Of a stretch of DNA of 64,000 bases, positions 6,797 through 15,195 are shown piece by piece. The DNA lies in contig NZ_CP032819.1 in assembly GCF_003991565.1 (NCBI RefSeq), positions 1,240,001 through 1,304,000 of the forward strand, read 5' to 3'. Position 1 is the stretch's first letter, and each line of letters begins with the position of its first letter. A model generated the notes under the pieces. That model was not told where the DNA came from and did not search any database. It was given only the letters and a program-made list of their open reading frames with translations. The DNA is from Butyricimonas faecalis (GTDB lineage: Bacteria > Bacteroidota > Bacteroidia > Bacteroidales > Marinifilaceae). The position numbers and the translations under genes were made by a program.

Positions 6797-8815
6797 ATGT
6801 CACAACAAGAAGACGATTTGAGGGCATTGGCGAAAATCATGGATTTTCTGCGTGCCGTGAGTATCATTTTAGTGGTCATGAACGTGTACTGGTTCTGCTA
6901 CGAAGCCATCCGGCTGTGGGGCGTGAACATCGGCGTGGTGGACAAAATCCTTCTGAACTTCGACCGCACGGCGGGGCTGTTCCATTCCATTCTCTACACG
7001 AAGCTGTTTTCCGTCCTTTTGCTTGCCTTGTCCTGTCTGGGTACGAAGGGTGTCAAGGGTGAGAAAATCACTTGGGGGAGAATCTGGACAGCATTTGCCG
7101 TCGGGTTCGTGCTGTTTTTCCTGAACTGGTGGTTGCTGCCCCTGCCGCTGCCGCTTGAAGCGGTGACGGGACTGTATGTCCTTACCATTGGAACGGGCTA
7201 TGTCTGCCTGTTGATGGGTGGTCTGTGGATGAGCCGCCTGTTGAAACACAATTTGATGGAGGATGTTTTCAACAACGAGAACGAGAGTTTCATGCAGGAA
7301 ACGAGGCTTATCGAAAGCGAGTATTCGGTCAATCTGCCGACACGTTTCTATTACAGGAAACGCTGGAACAACGGTTGGATCAATGTAGTTAATCCCTTCC
7401 GTGCGTCCATCGTGTTGGGTACGCCGGGCAGCGGCAAGTCCTATGCCGTGGTAAACAATTTTATCAAGCAACAGATTGAAAAGGGCTTTAGTCAATACAT
7501 CTACGATTTCAAGTATCCCGACCTATCTACTATTGCCTACAACCATTTGCTGAACCACCCGGACGGCTACAAGGTAAAGCCGAAGTTCTATGTGATCAAC
7601 TTCGACGACCCGCGACGCTCTCATCGGTGCAATCCCATTCACCCGGATTTTATGGAAGATATTACGGATGCCTATGAGAGTGCCTACACAATAATGCTCA
7701 ACCTCAATAAAACGTGGGTGCAAAAGCAGGGCGACTTCTTCGTGGAGTCACCTATCATTCTGTTTGCCAGTATTATCTGGTATCTCAAAATCTATCAGAA
7801 CGGGAAGTTTTGCACGTTTCCCCATGCTATCGAGTTTCTGAACCGCCGTTACGAGGATATATTTCCGATACTGACCTCTTATCCGGAGCTGGAGAACTAC
7901 CTTTCGCCGTTCATGGATGCGTGGCTTGGAGGGGCTGCGGAGCAGCTCATGGGTCAGATAGCGTCGGCAAAAATCCCGCTTTCGAGGATGATTTCACCGC
8001 AGCTCTACTGGGTGATGTCAGACAGCGAGTTTACGCTGGACATCAACAATCCCGAAGAGCCGAAAATCCTCTGCGTGGGTAACAATCCCGACCGTCAGAA
8101 TATCTACGGTGCGGCACTCGGTCTGTATAATTCCCGTATCGTGAAGCTCATCAACAAGAAGGGGATGCTGAAGTCATCGGTCATCATCGACGAGTTGCCC
8201 ACAATATACTTCAAAGGGTTGGACAATCTTATAGCTACCGCCCGAAGCAACAAGGTTGCCGTGTGTCTGGGCTTTCAGGATTTCAGCCAGTTAGTGCGTG
8301 ACTACGGGGACAAAGAGGCGAAAGTGGTGATGAACACTGTCGGCAATATTTTCTCCGGTCAGGTGGTGGGGGAAACAGCCAAGACGCTCTCCGAGCGGTT
8401 CGGTAAGGTGTTGCAGAAACGGCAGTCCATCTCCATCAACCGGCAGGATGTTTCCACCTCCATCAACACGCAGATGGACGCGCTCATTCCACCGAGTAAG
8501 ATTTCCGGGCTTACGCAGGGAATGTTTGTCGGTTCTGTATCCGACAACTTCAACGAGCGTATCGAGCAGAAGATTTTTCATTGCGAGATTGTGGTGGATG
8601 CCGAAAAGGTGAAACGGGAAGAAAGTGCCTACAAGAAAATTCCCGTCATTACAAACTTCACGGACGAGGACGGCAACGACCGCATGAAGGAAACGGTGCA
8701 GGCGAACTACCGGCGCATCAAGGAAGAGGTGAAGCAGATTGTGCAGGAGGAACTGGAGCGTATCAAAAACGATCCGGTGCTGTGTAAACTGCTACCAGAT
8801 AATGAGACTGTCTAA
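6797..8815 (+). CDS. mobC: Type IV coupling protein MobC (VirD4/TraG family)
   Basis: A 672-residue coupling ATPase that brings the relaxosome to the mating channel. Several membrane segments lie within residues ~15-150. Walker A is GTPGSGKS near residue 210; a typical TraG/VirD4 block (SSVIIDELPTIYFKGLDNLIATARS) near 460 carries the Walker B-like IIDELPT. The length suits the CTnDOT family. Its stop codon falls inside the left arm of the inverted repeat at 8810-8940. Confidence 0.9.
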   Translation: MSQQEDDLRALAKIMDFLRAVSIILVVMNVYWFCYEAIRLWGVNIGVVDKILLNFDRTAGLFHSILYTKLFSVLLLALSCLGTKGVKGEKITWGRIWTAFAVGFVLFFLNWWLLPLPLPLEAVTGLYVLTIGTGYVCLLMGGLWMSRLLKHNLMEDVFNNENESFMQETRLIESEYSVNLPTRFYYRKRWNNGWINVVNPFRASIVLGTPGSGKSYAVVNNFIKQQIEKGFSQYIYDFKYPDLSTIAYNHLLNHPDGYKVKPKFYVINFDDPRRSHRCNPIHPDFMEDITDAYESAYTIMLNLNKTWVQKQGDFFVESPIILFASIIWYLKIYQNGKFCTFPHAIEFLNRRYEDIFPILTSYPELENYLSPFMDAWLGGAAEQLMGQIASAKIPLSRMISPQLYWVMSDSEFTLDINNPEEPKILCVGNNPDRQNIYGAALGLYNSRIVKLINKKGMLKSSVIIDELPTIYFKGLDNLIATARSNKVAVCLGFQDFSQLVRDYGDKEAKVVMNTVGNIFSGQVVGETAKTLSERFGKVLQKRQSISINRQDVSTSINTQMDALIPPSKISGLTQGMFVGSVSDNFNERIEQKIFHCEIVVDAEKVKREESAYKKIPVITNFTDEDGNDRMKETVQANYRRIKEEVKQIVQEELERIKNDPVLCKLLPDNETV

Positions 8816-8940
8816 CAAGTCCCCAAAATTGAAAATTATCCCTATCGAAGTTTGAAGTGACCCCCAAAAGTTGGATACAATTTTTTTGGGGGGCACTTCA
8901 GTTCTGACGGGTAAAATCGTAAAATTCGGACTTGTTAGAC
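8810..8940. repeat. Nested inverted repeat (MITE-like or IS-end remnant) after mobC
   Basis: Outer perfect 13-bp arms GTCTAACAAGTCC (8810-8822) and GGACTTGTTAGAC (8928-8940) enclose an inner pair, TGAAGTGACCCCCAAAA (from about 8853) and TTTTGGGGGGCACTTCA (to 8900). The inner left sequence resembles an IS3-family terminus. No transposase lies between. It may be a bidirectional terminator for the convergent mobC and KAP genes, a MITE, or two fused IS ends. No target-site duplication was recognised. Confidence 0.6.
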
Positions 8941-8946
8941 AAATAC

Positions 8947-11900
8947 TTACGCGGTTTCAACCTCAGGTACTGAATCTATCGAATTGACAAATTTAACCAA
9001 TTGCGGATCTGAATCTTTTTGTATGAGGTTTCGGAGACTCTTTTTCAATTCATAAGCATCATCCCCTGCTGTATTTATTAAATCCATATAAAAATCTTTG
9101 TTTTGCAGAATCAATGAACGGCATGCCCCATCGGAAATTACAGGTTTCACTATTTTATCAATAACGTCTCCAGCTTGACTTTTCAAATTACCATGCGATC
9201 TAAGCCATGTTTCGAAAAATTGAAACTTTATTGCATTGATAGTCTTTTTACCGATGCAGAAATCATTTCTTATATCGGTAACTGTCGATTTAATTTTTCG
9301 TTTATCCAATCTTTCAACTATATTCTTGAAACAATTAGGGAAAGGATTCAAACTTTGAGTTCCAGAAGCAATATCCATCAGAATCTTTTTGCCAAATTCA
9401 GTCAAGTTATCTGGCAAGGATTTGATTTTAGCCAGTAAATGTTTTATTGCGACAAACCAATAATATGATGTATGTGCTGTTCTTTGGGCGTATAATGTAT
9501 CAACACTTATTTCAGACAACGCTTCGAACGCTATTTTATTGATATGATCGGTCAGGACATTGCTTATTTTAGTGGTCAAATCGTAAAAAGATGCGTCAGG
9601 AATTACATCTTTAATATTGTTCTTAGTGATATACTTATCCAAATCGGTATTCCACTCTGCTAAATGCTCGATAAATACCTCATCCGTTACACCTATTCTG
9701 TTCTTAATATCTTCAAATTGGGGCAATATGTCTGAGAGCAATAATTTATAGCCAAGTTTATGATTTACCATGTATTGTAGTGTTTCATTTAATAGCGGTA
9801 TATTCCATCCCACACTATTTACTAATAAGTCTCCATGATCCACATAATAGTCCATGAGTTCTGCAACATATTTTATATCTCCACCCTCTATTAAGGAAAC
9901 GGAATGACCATGTGCCAATTGCATGGCGACTAAATCGTAATATCCAGACTCTTTAATGTTTCGGCCATCAGTTTCTAATTCAGAATGCAACTGATTTATG
10001 TAGGTTGAATCTAACGTTACAGGTAAAGGTCTTTCTTCGTCAGATGCCAATAAACGATAGGTTGTAAATATAGCCCCTATATTATCTTTATTTACATTCT
10101 GTTCATCAATGCAATTCGTGATCGCTTGCAAAAGCGTTGGAAACGTATAGGTAGAATTATCTTTTAACGTTTTTACAATATCTGCATGGTCGAAATTATC
10201 GGGTAGTAAGTTTGCCAAATAATTATCGAGCGCCTCCGAATTTGTTGCTACTTGATAATATTTATATGCTTTAGTTGTCGCGTTATCCCGATAGGCAGCA
10301 TCTGTTGCATTTGCAGCTTGAATATAATCGATAAATGTATTTGGCTTGACTGTTTTTGCTTCAATCAATGACGTAAAATCGCACGCCAACTTATTTTGCG
10401 CAATAAACCTGTCTATTGCATCTAACGTTTTGAAATAGTCGCCGCCATTGAAGTCATTGAACCGAACTATCTTCTTATATAATTGAGCAATCACATGGTT
10501 TTGGCTTTCCGTGTCTAAATGCAACAGCAGTTCTTGGTATTCGACAGGGAACACCTGCTTCTCTATGGATTCTTTTAATTTCAATTGTGCTATTCTTTGC
10601 CATACACGCAGAATAACATCGCTCTTTCGAGTTAATTTATGCAAACAATGTATAATCTTATCGATAAGCGCATTGTCCATACATTGTATAACTTCTTCTA
10701 ATACAGTGTCAAATTGTTTATTAGTCTCTGCATATTGATTTATGTCGTGGTCTTCTTCTCCGTTGATGCAGCCTTCAATATATTTTTTCAATGGAATTTG
10801 TCGAGCATCTTCAACATCGACACCATATACCAAAGCTGCAATTTCGCGTTGTGTTTGCAGATCATTGTTAATTATTGTTTGAATGCCATTCAGATAGTCG
10901 CCGGACAATATTTGTTCTACTGGATTTGCCAGAATATCCGTCTTCTTCAAACAGAACAATGCTATGTTTATCATCAAAATTTCGTTACACCACTCTTGTT
11001 TAAGAGCGACCATCTCATTGATATATGATATAATTTCCCTAACATTGGCATTAGGATTTACCAATCTGAATATCCGATTTATAGTTTCTTTCGCTTCATT
11101 TTCTGTTTCTCCAAATGCTTCAACAAACAGTTTGTTGAATATACTTCGATAGTCGGTAATAACAGGAGGAGCAACACGATAAACAATAGGGAAAGTTTTA
11201 TTGATAAAATACTTGGTCAGTTGTTTCGTTTGTTCGTCGGTCTCATCTCCGAATGCACAAGCTAAATGTGTTTCATCGAAAGGAATAACAGCCCAAACAT
11301 TTTCAAAACCGCTATCGGCGAAGAACGTATGGATAGAAGACCATAATTCTTTTACTTTTTCAGCGGGGAGACGATCCATGTTGTCAAAAACAAGGACTAA
11401 TTTACGTTGTCCTTTTTCCTTGATAAAATCAGAAATGTCTTGCATCCATGTTTTGAACTCGTAAACCGTTGGTTCGTCTTCGCTCAAAGTCTCATAGCAA
11501 ACGTCCTTTTCGACTTTATCTTGATAAATAGCTAACATATAACTCCATCCATATTTATGATCTTTGCTATATGCCCATTTCCAAACGCACAATGCAATAA
11601 GAACTGGCAGTGCAGCTATGATAATAGACAATAAAGAAAACCACCATGTTGTGGGTGTAGGTTTTACTGCATACGCAATAAATGTAAATATCGGAGTTAA
11701 AACTGCAACCAAAAATGCCGCAACCATACCATTACTGATAAGGGGATATTTTTCGGTTACGGTCTCCGTTTTACGGGCTAATAAATATTTCAGCTTTTCA
11801 GACCATGATACGGTTTTCGTACCTCCACCTTTGACTTTTATTGTTGCATTTCCAGATAGGATACCATCATCAATAAGTTTGCTTGTAAGCAATTCCAATA

Positions 11901-12201
11901 TAGAGCGGCGTTGCAAGTCCTCTTGATGTCCCCATGCGTCATACTCAAAAAAGTAATAGTCGTCTGATAATTCACGTTCCAACATTTTAACCACGTTGGA
12001 TTTTCCAGATCCCCAAATACCTTCGATGCCGATAATTCGAGGTAAAGTACATTCCTCATCCAATGAATCATTCTGACAAAAATGGCGAGCAATAGTTTTT
12101 GCCAACCTTTCTTGCGAACCTCCATCGAATTTGTCAATACCACACGGTTTATTTTGGATAAACCGCGGATATTGCTGTTTGGATTGTAGTTTTGTTTCCA
12201 T
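8947..12201 (-). CDS. KAP-family P-loop NTPase with two membrane segments
   Basis: A 1084-residue NTPase. Walker A GIWGSGKS is at residues ~61-68. Two membrane helices (about 158-179 and 187-209) are inserted inside the P-loop domain, and Walker B LVLVFDNMDRL follows at ~268-278; this is the hallmark layout of KAP NTPases. The C-terminal ~650 residues are unrecognised, probably helical. The gene is clearly more AT-rich than its ICE neighbours and starts 16 bases after the DUF4143 gene, so the two form an operon. Family knowledge: KAP members include the phage-exclusion protein PifA. A defence role here is inference. Confidence 0.82.
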   Translation of the reverse strand: METKLQSKQQYPRFIQNKPCGIDKFDGGSQERLAKTIARHFCQNDSLDEECTLPRIIGIEGIWGSGKSNVVKMLERELSDDYYFFEYDAWGHQEDLQRRSILELLTSKLIDDGILSGNATIKVKGGGTKTVSWSEKLKYLLARKTETVTEKYPLISNGMVAAFLVAVLTPIFTFIAYAVKPTPTTWWFSLLSIIIAALPVLIALCVWKWAYSKDHKYGWSYMLAIYQDKVEKDVCYETLSEDEPTVYEFKTWMQDISDFIKEKGQRKLVLVFDNMDRLPAEKVKELWSSIHTFFADSGFENVWAVIPFDETHLACAFGDETDEQTKQLTKYFINKTFPIVYRVAPPVITDYRSIFNKLFVEAFGETENEAKETINRIFRLVNPNANVREIISYINEMVALKQEWCNEILMINIALFCLKKTDILANPVEQILSGDYLNGIQTIINNDLQTQREIAALVYGVDVEDARQIPLKKYIEGCINGEEDHDINQYAETNKQFDTVLEEVIQCMDNALIDKIIHCLHKLTRKSDVILRVWQRIAQLKLKESIEKQVFPVEYQELLLHLDTESQNHVIAQLYKKIVRFNDFNGGDYFKTLDAIDRFIAQNKLACDFTSLIEAKTVKPNTFIDYIQAANATDAAYRDNATTKAYKYYQVATNSEALDNYLANLLPDNFDHADIVKTLKDNSTYTFPTLLQAITNCIDEQNVNKDNIGAIFTTYRLLASDEERPLPVTLDSTYINQLHSELETDGRNIKESGYYDLVAMQLAHGHSVSLIEGGDIKYVAELMDYYVDHGDLLVNSVGWNIPLLNETLQYMVNHKLGYKLLLSDILPQFEDIKNRIGVTDEVFIEHLAEWNTDLDKYITKNNIKDVIPDASFYDLTTKISNVLTDHINKIAFEALSEISVDTLYAQRTAHTSYYWFVAIKHLLAKIKSLPDNLTEFGKKILMDIASGTQSLNPFPNCFKNIVERLDKRKIKSTVTDIRNDFCIGKKTINAIKFQFFETWLRSHGNLKSQAGDVIDKIVKPVISDGACRSLILQNKDFYMDLINTAGDDAYELKKSLRNLIQKDSDPQLVKFVNSIDSVPEVETA

Positions 12202-12217
12202 ATACGTAATTTATTGA

Positions 12218-13348
12218 TTATACGAACTCCAAATAATTCTCCCGATTTACCACATGAAACTCGGCATAGGGATAGGCTTCTTGGAAGGCTTTCGGTGCGG
12301 CCGGCATTTTATTTCCCCACTTGAACTCCAAGGCGGTAAGACTGTCGGCACTCTCCTCAATCAGGTCGATTTCCTGTTTGTCGTAGGTGCGCCAGAAATA
12401 GAACTCCCTGTGCAGTCCCTCATTGAAGTTCGCTTTGCGCCGCTCTCCGATGATGTAGTTCTCCCACAGCGCACCGACATCCTGCCGAATGGCCAGCGGT
12501 GAGAAAGCCCCGATAATGGCATTGCGAATGCCGTTGTCGTAGAAGTACCACTTGCCAGCTTTTGTAACCTCCTTGCGTAGGTTACGCGAATAAGCCCCCA
12601 GACGATAGATAACGAAGACCTTTTCCAATAGGTCGAGGTATTTTTCAACGGTCGTCTTGCTCATGCCGAGTTGTTTACCTAACTCTTCGTAAGAAACTTC
12701 GCTGCCCAACTGAAAAGCTATCAATCGCAGTAGATCGCGCATCTTGCTCGAATTTTTTAAGCCGTCAATTGCTAAGATATCTTTAAGCAGGTATGCACCG
12801 ACAATATCACGTAGGTAGTCTGTTTTACGTTCATAGTTCTCCATCATTACTACTTCGGGATAGGAACCGTAAATCAAGCGCGCTTCGAGGTTCTGGCGGG
12901 TTTCAAGTGCCGTTTCCGTCTGTGCGATTTCCCGTTGCGAGAATGGTGTAAGGAGAAATTGCGTACTGCGGCCGACCAACGGTTCACCAGTCTTATTCAG
13001 CAAATCGAATGACGAAGAACCACTTGCCAAGACACTTATTCCCGGTATTTCATCAACTATCAACTTCAGAATACTACCGATTTGTGGTATGTTCTGTGCC
13101 TCATCAATAGCCAGCAAATCAATACCATCCAATAAATGCCGATAATTGGCTATTGAGCGATTCTCCAATAGTGCTAATGTGTCGTAGTCTTCGCCGTTGA
13201 GCATCATCGTCCTACCTGAATAGTTGTCCACAATTTTACGCATCATTACCGTTTTACCAACACGGCGAGCACCAAAAATCAGTACTGCTTTATTGGGCGC
13301 GATTCGTGCTGTAATCTTCTCTTGAAGTATTCTATTTACTGTTTCCAT
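12218..13348 (-). CDS. AAA ATPase with C-terminal DUF4143 (AAA_14/DUF4143 family)
   Basis: A 376-residue ATPase: Walker A GARRVGKT (about 26-33), Walker B LLAIDEAQNI (about 78-87), a helix-turn-helix-like block near 215-235 (SYEELGKQLGMSKTTVEKYL), and a C-terminal DUF4143 region. The motif EIDLIEES...ALEFKWG fits the D-(D/E)xK pattern of a restriction-endonuclease-like fold. This is a common but poorly understood family in Bacteroidetes. It is the first gene of the cargo operon with the KAP NTPase, from a promoter at 13367-13374. Confidence 0.85.
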   Translation of the reverse strand: METVNRILQEKITARIAPNKAVLIFGARRVGKTVMMRKIVDNYSGRTMMLNGEDYDTLALLENRSIANYRHLLDGIDLLAIDEAQNIPQIGSILKLIVDEIPGISVLASGSSSFDLLNKTGEPLVGRSTQFLLTPFSQREIAQTETALETRQNLEARLIYGSYPEVVMMENYERKTDYLRDIVGAYLLKDILAIDGLKNSSKMRDLLRLIAFQLGSEVSYEELGKQLGMSKTTVEKYLDLLEKVFVIYRLGAYSRNLRKEVTKAGKWYFYDNGIRNAIIGAFSPLAIRQDVGALWENYIIGERRKANFNEGLHREFYFWRTYDKQEIDLIEESADSLTALEFKWGNKMPAAPKAFQEAYPYAEFHVVNRENYLEFV

Positions 13349-13366
13349 ACCTTATAAAATATAATG

Positions 13367-13374
13367 CAAAGATA
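13367..13374 (-). promoter_or_regulatory. Promoter -7 box of the DUF4143-KAP operon
   Basis: On the minus strand TATCTTTG (consensus TAnnTTTG) lies 18 bases before the DUF4143 start codon. No exact -33 TTTG is seen at the usual spacing. Confidence 0.55.
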
Positions 13375-13390
13375 ATCATATTTTTTTAAT

Positions 13391-13438
13391 TGGCGAATTT
13401 TACAAAAAAAACGGGCTATTAAATGGCGATTTTTACAA
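13391..13438. repeat. Two 15-bp direct repeats upstream of the cargo promoter
   Basis: TGGCGAATTTTACAA (13391-13405) and TGGCGATTTTTACAA (13424-13438) differ at one base and are 33 bp apart, three helical turns. They lie directly upstream of the DUF4143 promoter, so they may be operator half-sites. The rest of 13440-13590 is AT-rich without a recognised gene. Confidence 0.45.
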
Positions 13439-13590
13439 CCACAATCTTATGGAAGTTGTTTCATTGTTTTTAGTAATGATATATGTTCATACTATGATGA
13501 CTCAATAATTTACCAGACATACGTTTCTGAAATTTGTCCTTATAGGAATGAAAAACTCACATATATTGTGCTAATTAATATATAATTAAA

Positions 13591-13627
13591 TGAAAATAAA
13601 AAGACAGGATACGAGTATTCCTGTCTT
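13591..13627 (-). terminator. Terminator after rteC
   Basis: On the minus strand a stem AAGACAGGA/TCCTGTCTT with a short loop is followed by TTTTTATTTTC. It lies just beyond the rteC stop codon at 13650. Confidence 0.8.
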
Positions 13628-13649
13628 CTCATATGTAATGGATATTTTT

Positions 13650-14255
13650 TTATTTTCTCATCCGCTCCAACTCCTCATCACGCAACATTCTCTCGTTCAG
13701 TTTTTCCTGCATCCTGTCAATGAAATAGGTGCGGCTTTCGTTCTTCCGGCGTTTGATATCAGTGTAGAAGCGGTAGCAGTCTTTAGAATCAACCCCGAAT
13801 ATCTTATAGAGAAGTGGGGCGAGCTGTTTGAGCGGCATATTGCCGTTGTTGATGCAGCCCATCACGTCTATGCCGTAGATAAGTTCCACGAGGTCGATGG
13901 CATTGCCCGTCCATTGAAGAAGGCTGGCGGTGGTTTCTGTTGCGTTGTTGGCGGATATTAGTGGTGGCACTTGGGGCGTGGCAAGGAATTTCTGCATCTT
14001 TCTTACGAAAGACAGAGCCTTGCTGACGTAGGCGGCAATCTCTCTTTTTTCTTCTGACAGATTACGTACGGGATGGTGCTGCAACTCGATTTCGATGTAG
14101 GCAAGCGCGATGACGGTAAGGTTCATGTCCATGCCGCCGTTGCACAGTTCGATCACTTGGGTGGCGAAAGCCGTGTATGCCGTTTCCATATTGCAGTCGC
14201 CGGCTTCGTTTATCAGGCGGAAAAAGTCGGTTTCCGCCAGCAAGAAATAATTCAT
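13650..14255 (-). CDS. rteC: Excision regulator RteC
   Basis: A 201-residue protein starting MNYFLLAETDFFRLINEAGD, recognisable as RteC of CTnDOT-type elements. Family knowledge: RteB activates rteC, and RteC then activates the xis2c-exc operon by binding an inverted repeat upstream of its promoter. The reading frame stays open upstream to 14318, but the start at 14255 fits the known protein. A terminator follows, and a candidate binding site lies at 32358-32372. Confidence 0.9.
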   Translation of the reverse strand: MNYFLLAETDFFRLINEAGDCNMETAYTAFATQVIELCNGGMDMNLTVIALAYIEIELQHHPVRNLSEEKREIAAYVSKALSFVRKMQKFLATPQVPPLISANNATETTASLLQWTGNAIDLVELIYGIDVMGCINNGNMPLKQLAPLLYKIFGVDSKDCYRFYTDIKRRKNESRTYFIDRMQEKLNERMLRDEELERMRK

Positions 14256-14330
14256 GGTTCTGTCAATTTTGAAAATTACACTTTGTTTTCTGCGTGCGCA
14301 CATGAATATAATTGGCAAAAAACGCGGCAG

Positions 14331-14373
14331 AAAATAAAAAATCCAACACTCAATTTTACAAAGTGCTGGATTT
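14331..14373 (-). terminator. Terminator between the DHFR-like gene and rteC
   Basis: Minus strand: AAATCCAGCACT (loop of 11 nt) AGTGTTGGATTT followed by a T-rich tract. It isolates rteC from upstream transcription, so rteC needs its own promoter between 14256 and 14330. The stretch 14374-14493 holds no recognised gene. Confidence 0.75.
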
Positions 14374-14493
14374 CAGAGGTATAAAATTCAGTATTTTTTC
14401 ACAAGGACAAATTATCTCCGACTTAAATTGTTTGTAATCGGAACATTTATTCTATTCCTGAAAATAGAAATGTATGCTTGCCGCACATTTTGG

Positions 14494-14916
14494 CTATCTT
14501 GCTTTTTTATCAAGGATATAGATAATGCGACATACACCGTTGGGATAGCTTTTCAAAGAGGAAAGCGTCCAGTGTTGCTCTGGCAGAGCCGACTTAAAAA
14601 AATGTCGTCCGCTTCCGGATATGAAAGGAACGGTGTATAGTATGATTTCATCCACAGCGTGCATCCGCAGCAGTCCGTTTATATAGTCTGCCGTGTCCGG
14701 TGTGGCTTCCGCGAGGTAACGGATGTTTGTGCAGTCTTTTCTCCATTCGTGCAGCATTGAAATGGAATAGTCCGGTGTCACACGGTAAAAGGCTTTCTTC
14801 CTGATTTCATCAAGACCGCAACGGTCAAGGCACAAATCCTGATGTGCTTTATCATATAACTCTGAAGAAAGACATCCGTCCATCGTCAGTACGGCGAGAA
14901 TCTGAACTTTACCCAT
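14494..14916 (-). CDS. Dihydrofolate reductase/RibD-C family protein
   Basis: A 140-residue protein with the DHFR-like fold of the RibD C-terminal family: MGKVQILAVLTMDGCLSSEL at the start, EIILYTVPFISGSGRHFF in the NAD(P)H-binding region, and a final strand near VCRIIYILD. It is shorter than full RibD and its substrate is unknown. It is preceded by a long structured leader with a terminator (14944-15173), so expression may be set by attenuation. It lies between rteB and rteC. Confidence 0.75.
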   Translation of the reverse strand: MGKVQILAVLTMDGCLSSELYDKAHQDLCLDRCGLDEIRKKAFYRVTPDYSISMLHEWRKDCTNIRYLAEATPDTADYINGLLRMHAVDEIILYTVPFISGSGRHFFKSALPEQHWTLSSLKSYPNGVCRIIYILDKKAR

Positions 14917-14943
14917 AATCGTTTCCTTTCGTTAGGCAAGGGT

Positions 14944-15173
14944 AAAAAAGTAGCGTGCAATTCACACTACCTTCAAGCGATGGCTCTGGTAAAGCCTTTA
15001 CGGAGAGTACGTGAATGCACGCTATGCGTAAGCATAGCATAAGCATCACGCAATCGTCTCCGTAGTTCCAATTTACCAGATTTTCGCTTGAAACGCCTTG
15101 CGGTCTTATCCTATATGTTGGCGGCGAAAAGCTCCTGCCAATCGCCGTTTTTCTCAAATGTTATGCAAAGATA
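14944..15173 (-). promoter_or_regulatory. Structured attenuator-like leader of the DHFR-like gene
   Basis: Minus-strand -7 box TATCTTTG at 15166-15173. Nested stems follow: 15084-15092/14972-14980 (TCGCTTGAA/TTCAAGCGA), 15072-15080/14985-14993, 15057-15064/14999-15006, and a 7-bp hairpin with GTAA-type loop at 15021-15038. An intrinsic terminator (stem 14950-14957/14963-14970, then six U at 14944-14949) lies 28 nt before the ATG. Segment 15011-15023 can instead pair with 14952-14965 and break the terminator. The ligand or signal is unknown. Confidence 0.6.
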
Positions 15174-15195
15174 GCCAAATTCAGTGAATTACGGG

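Noticed and set aside
14909..15157. 82-codon minus-strand frame in the DHFR-like leader
   Set aside because: The region is better explained as a structured leader with terminator and antiterminator.
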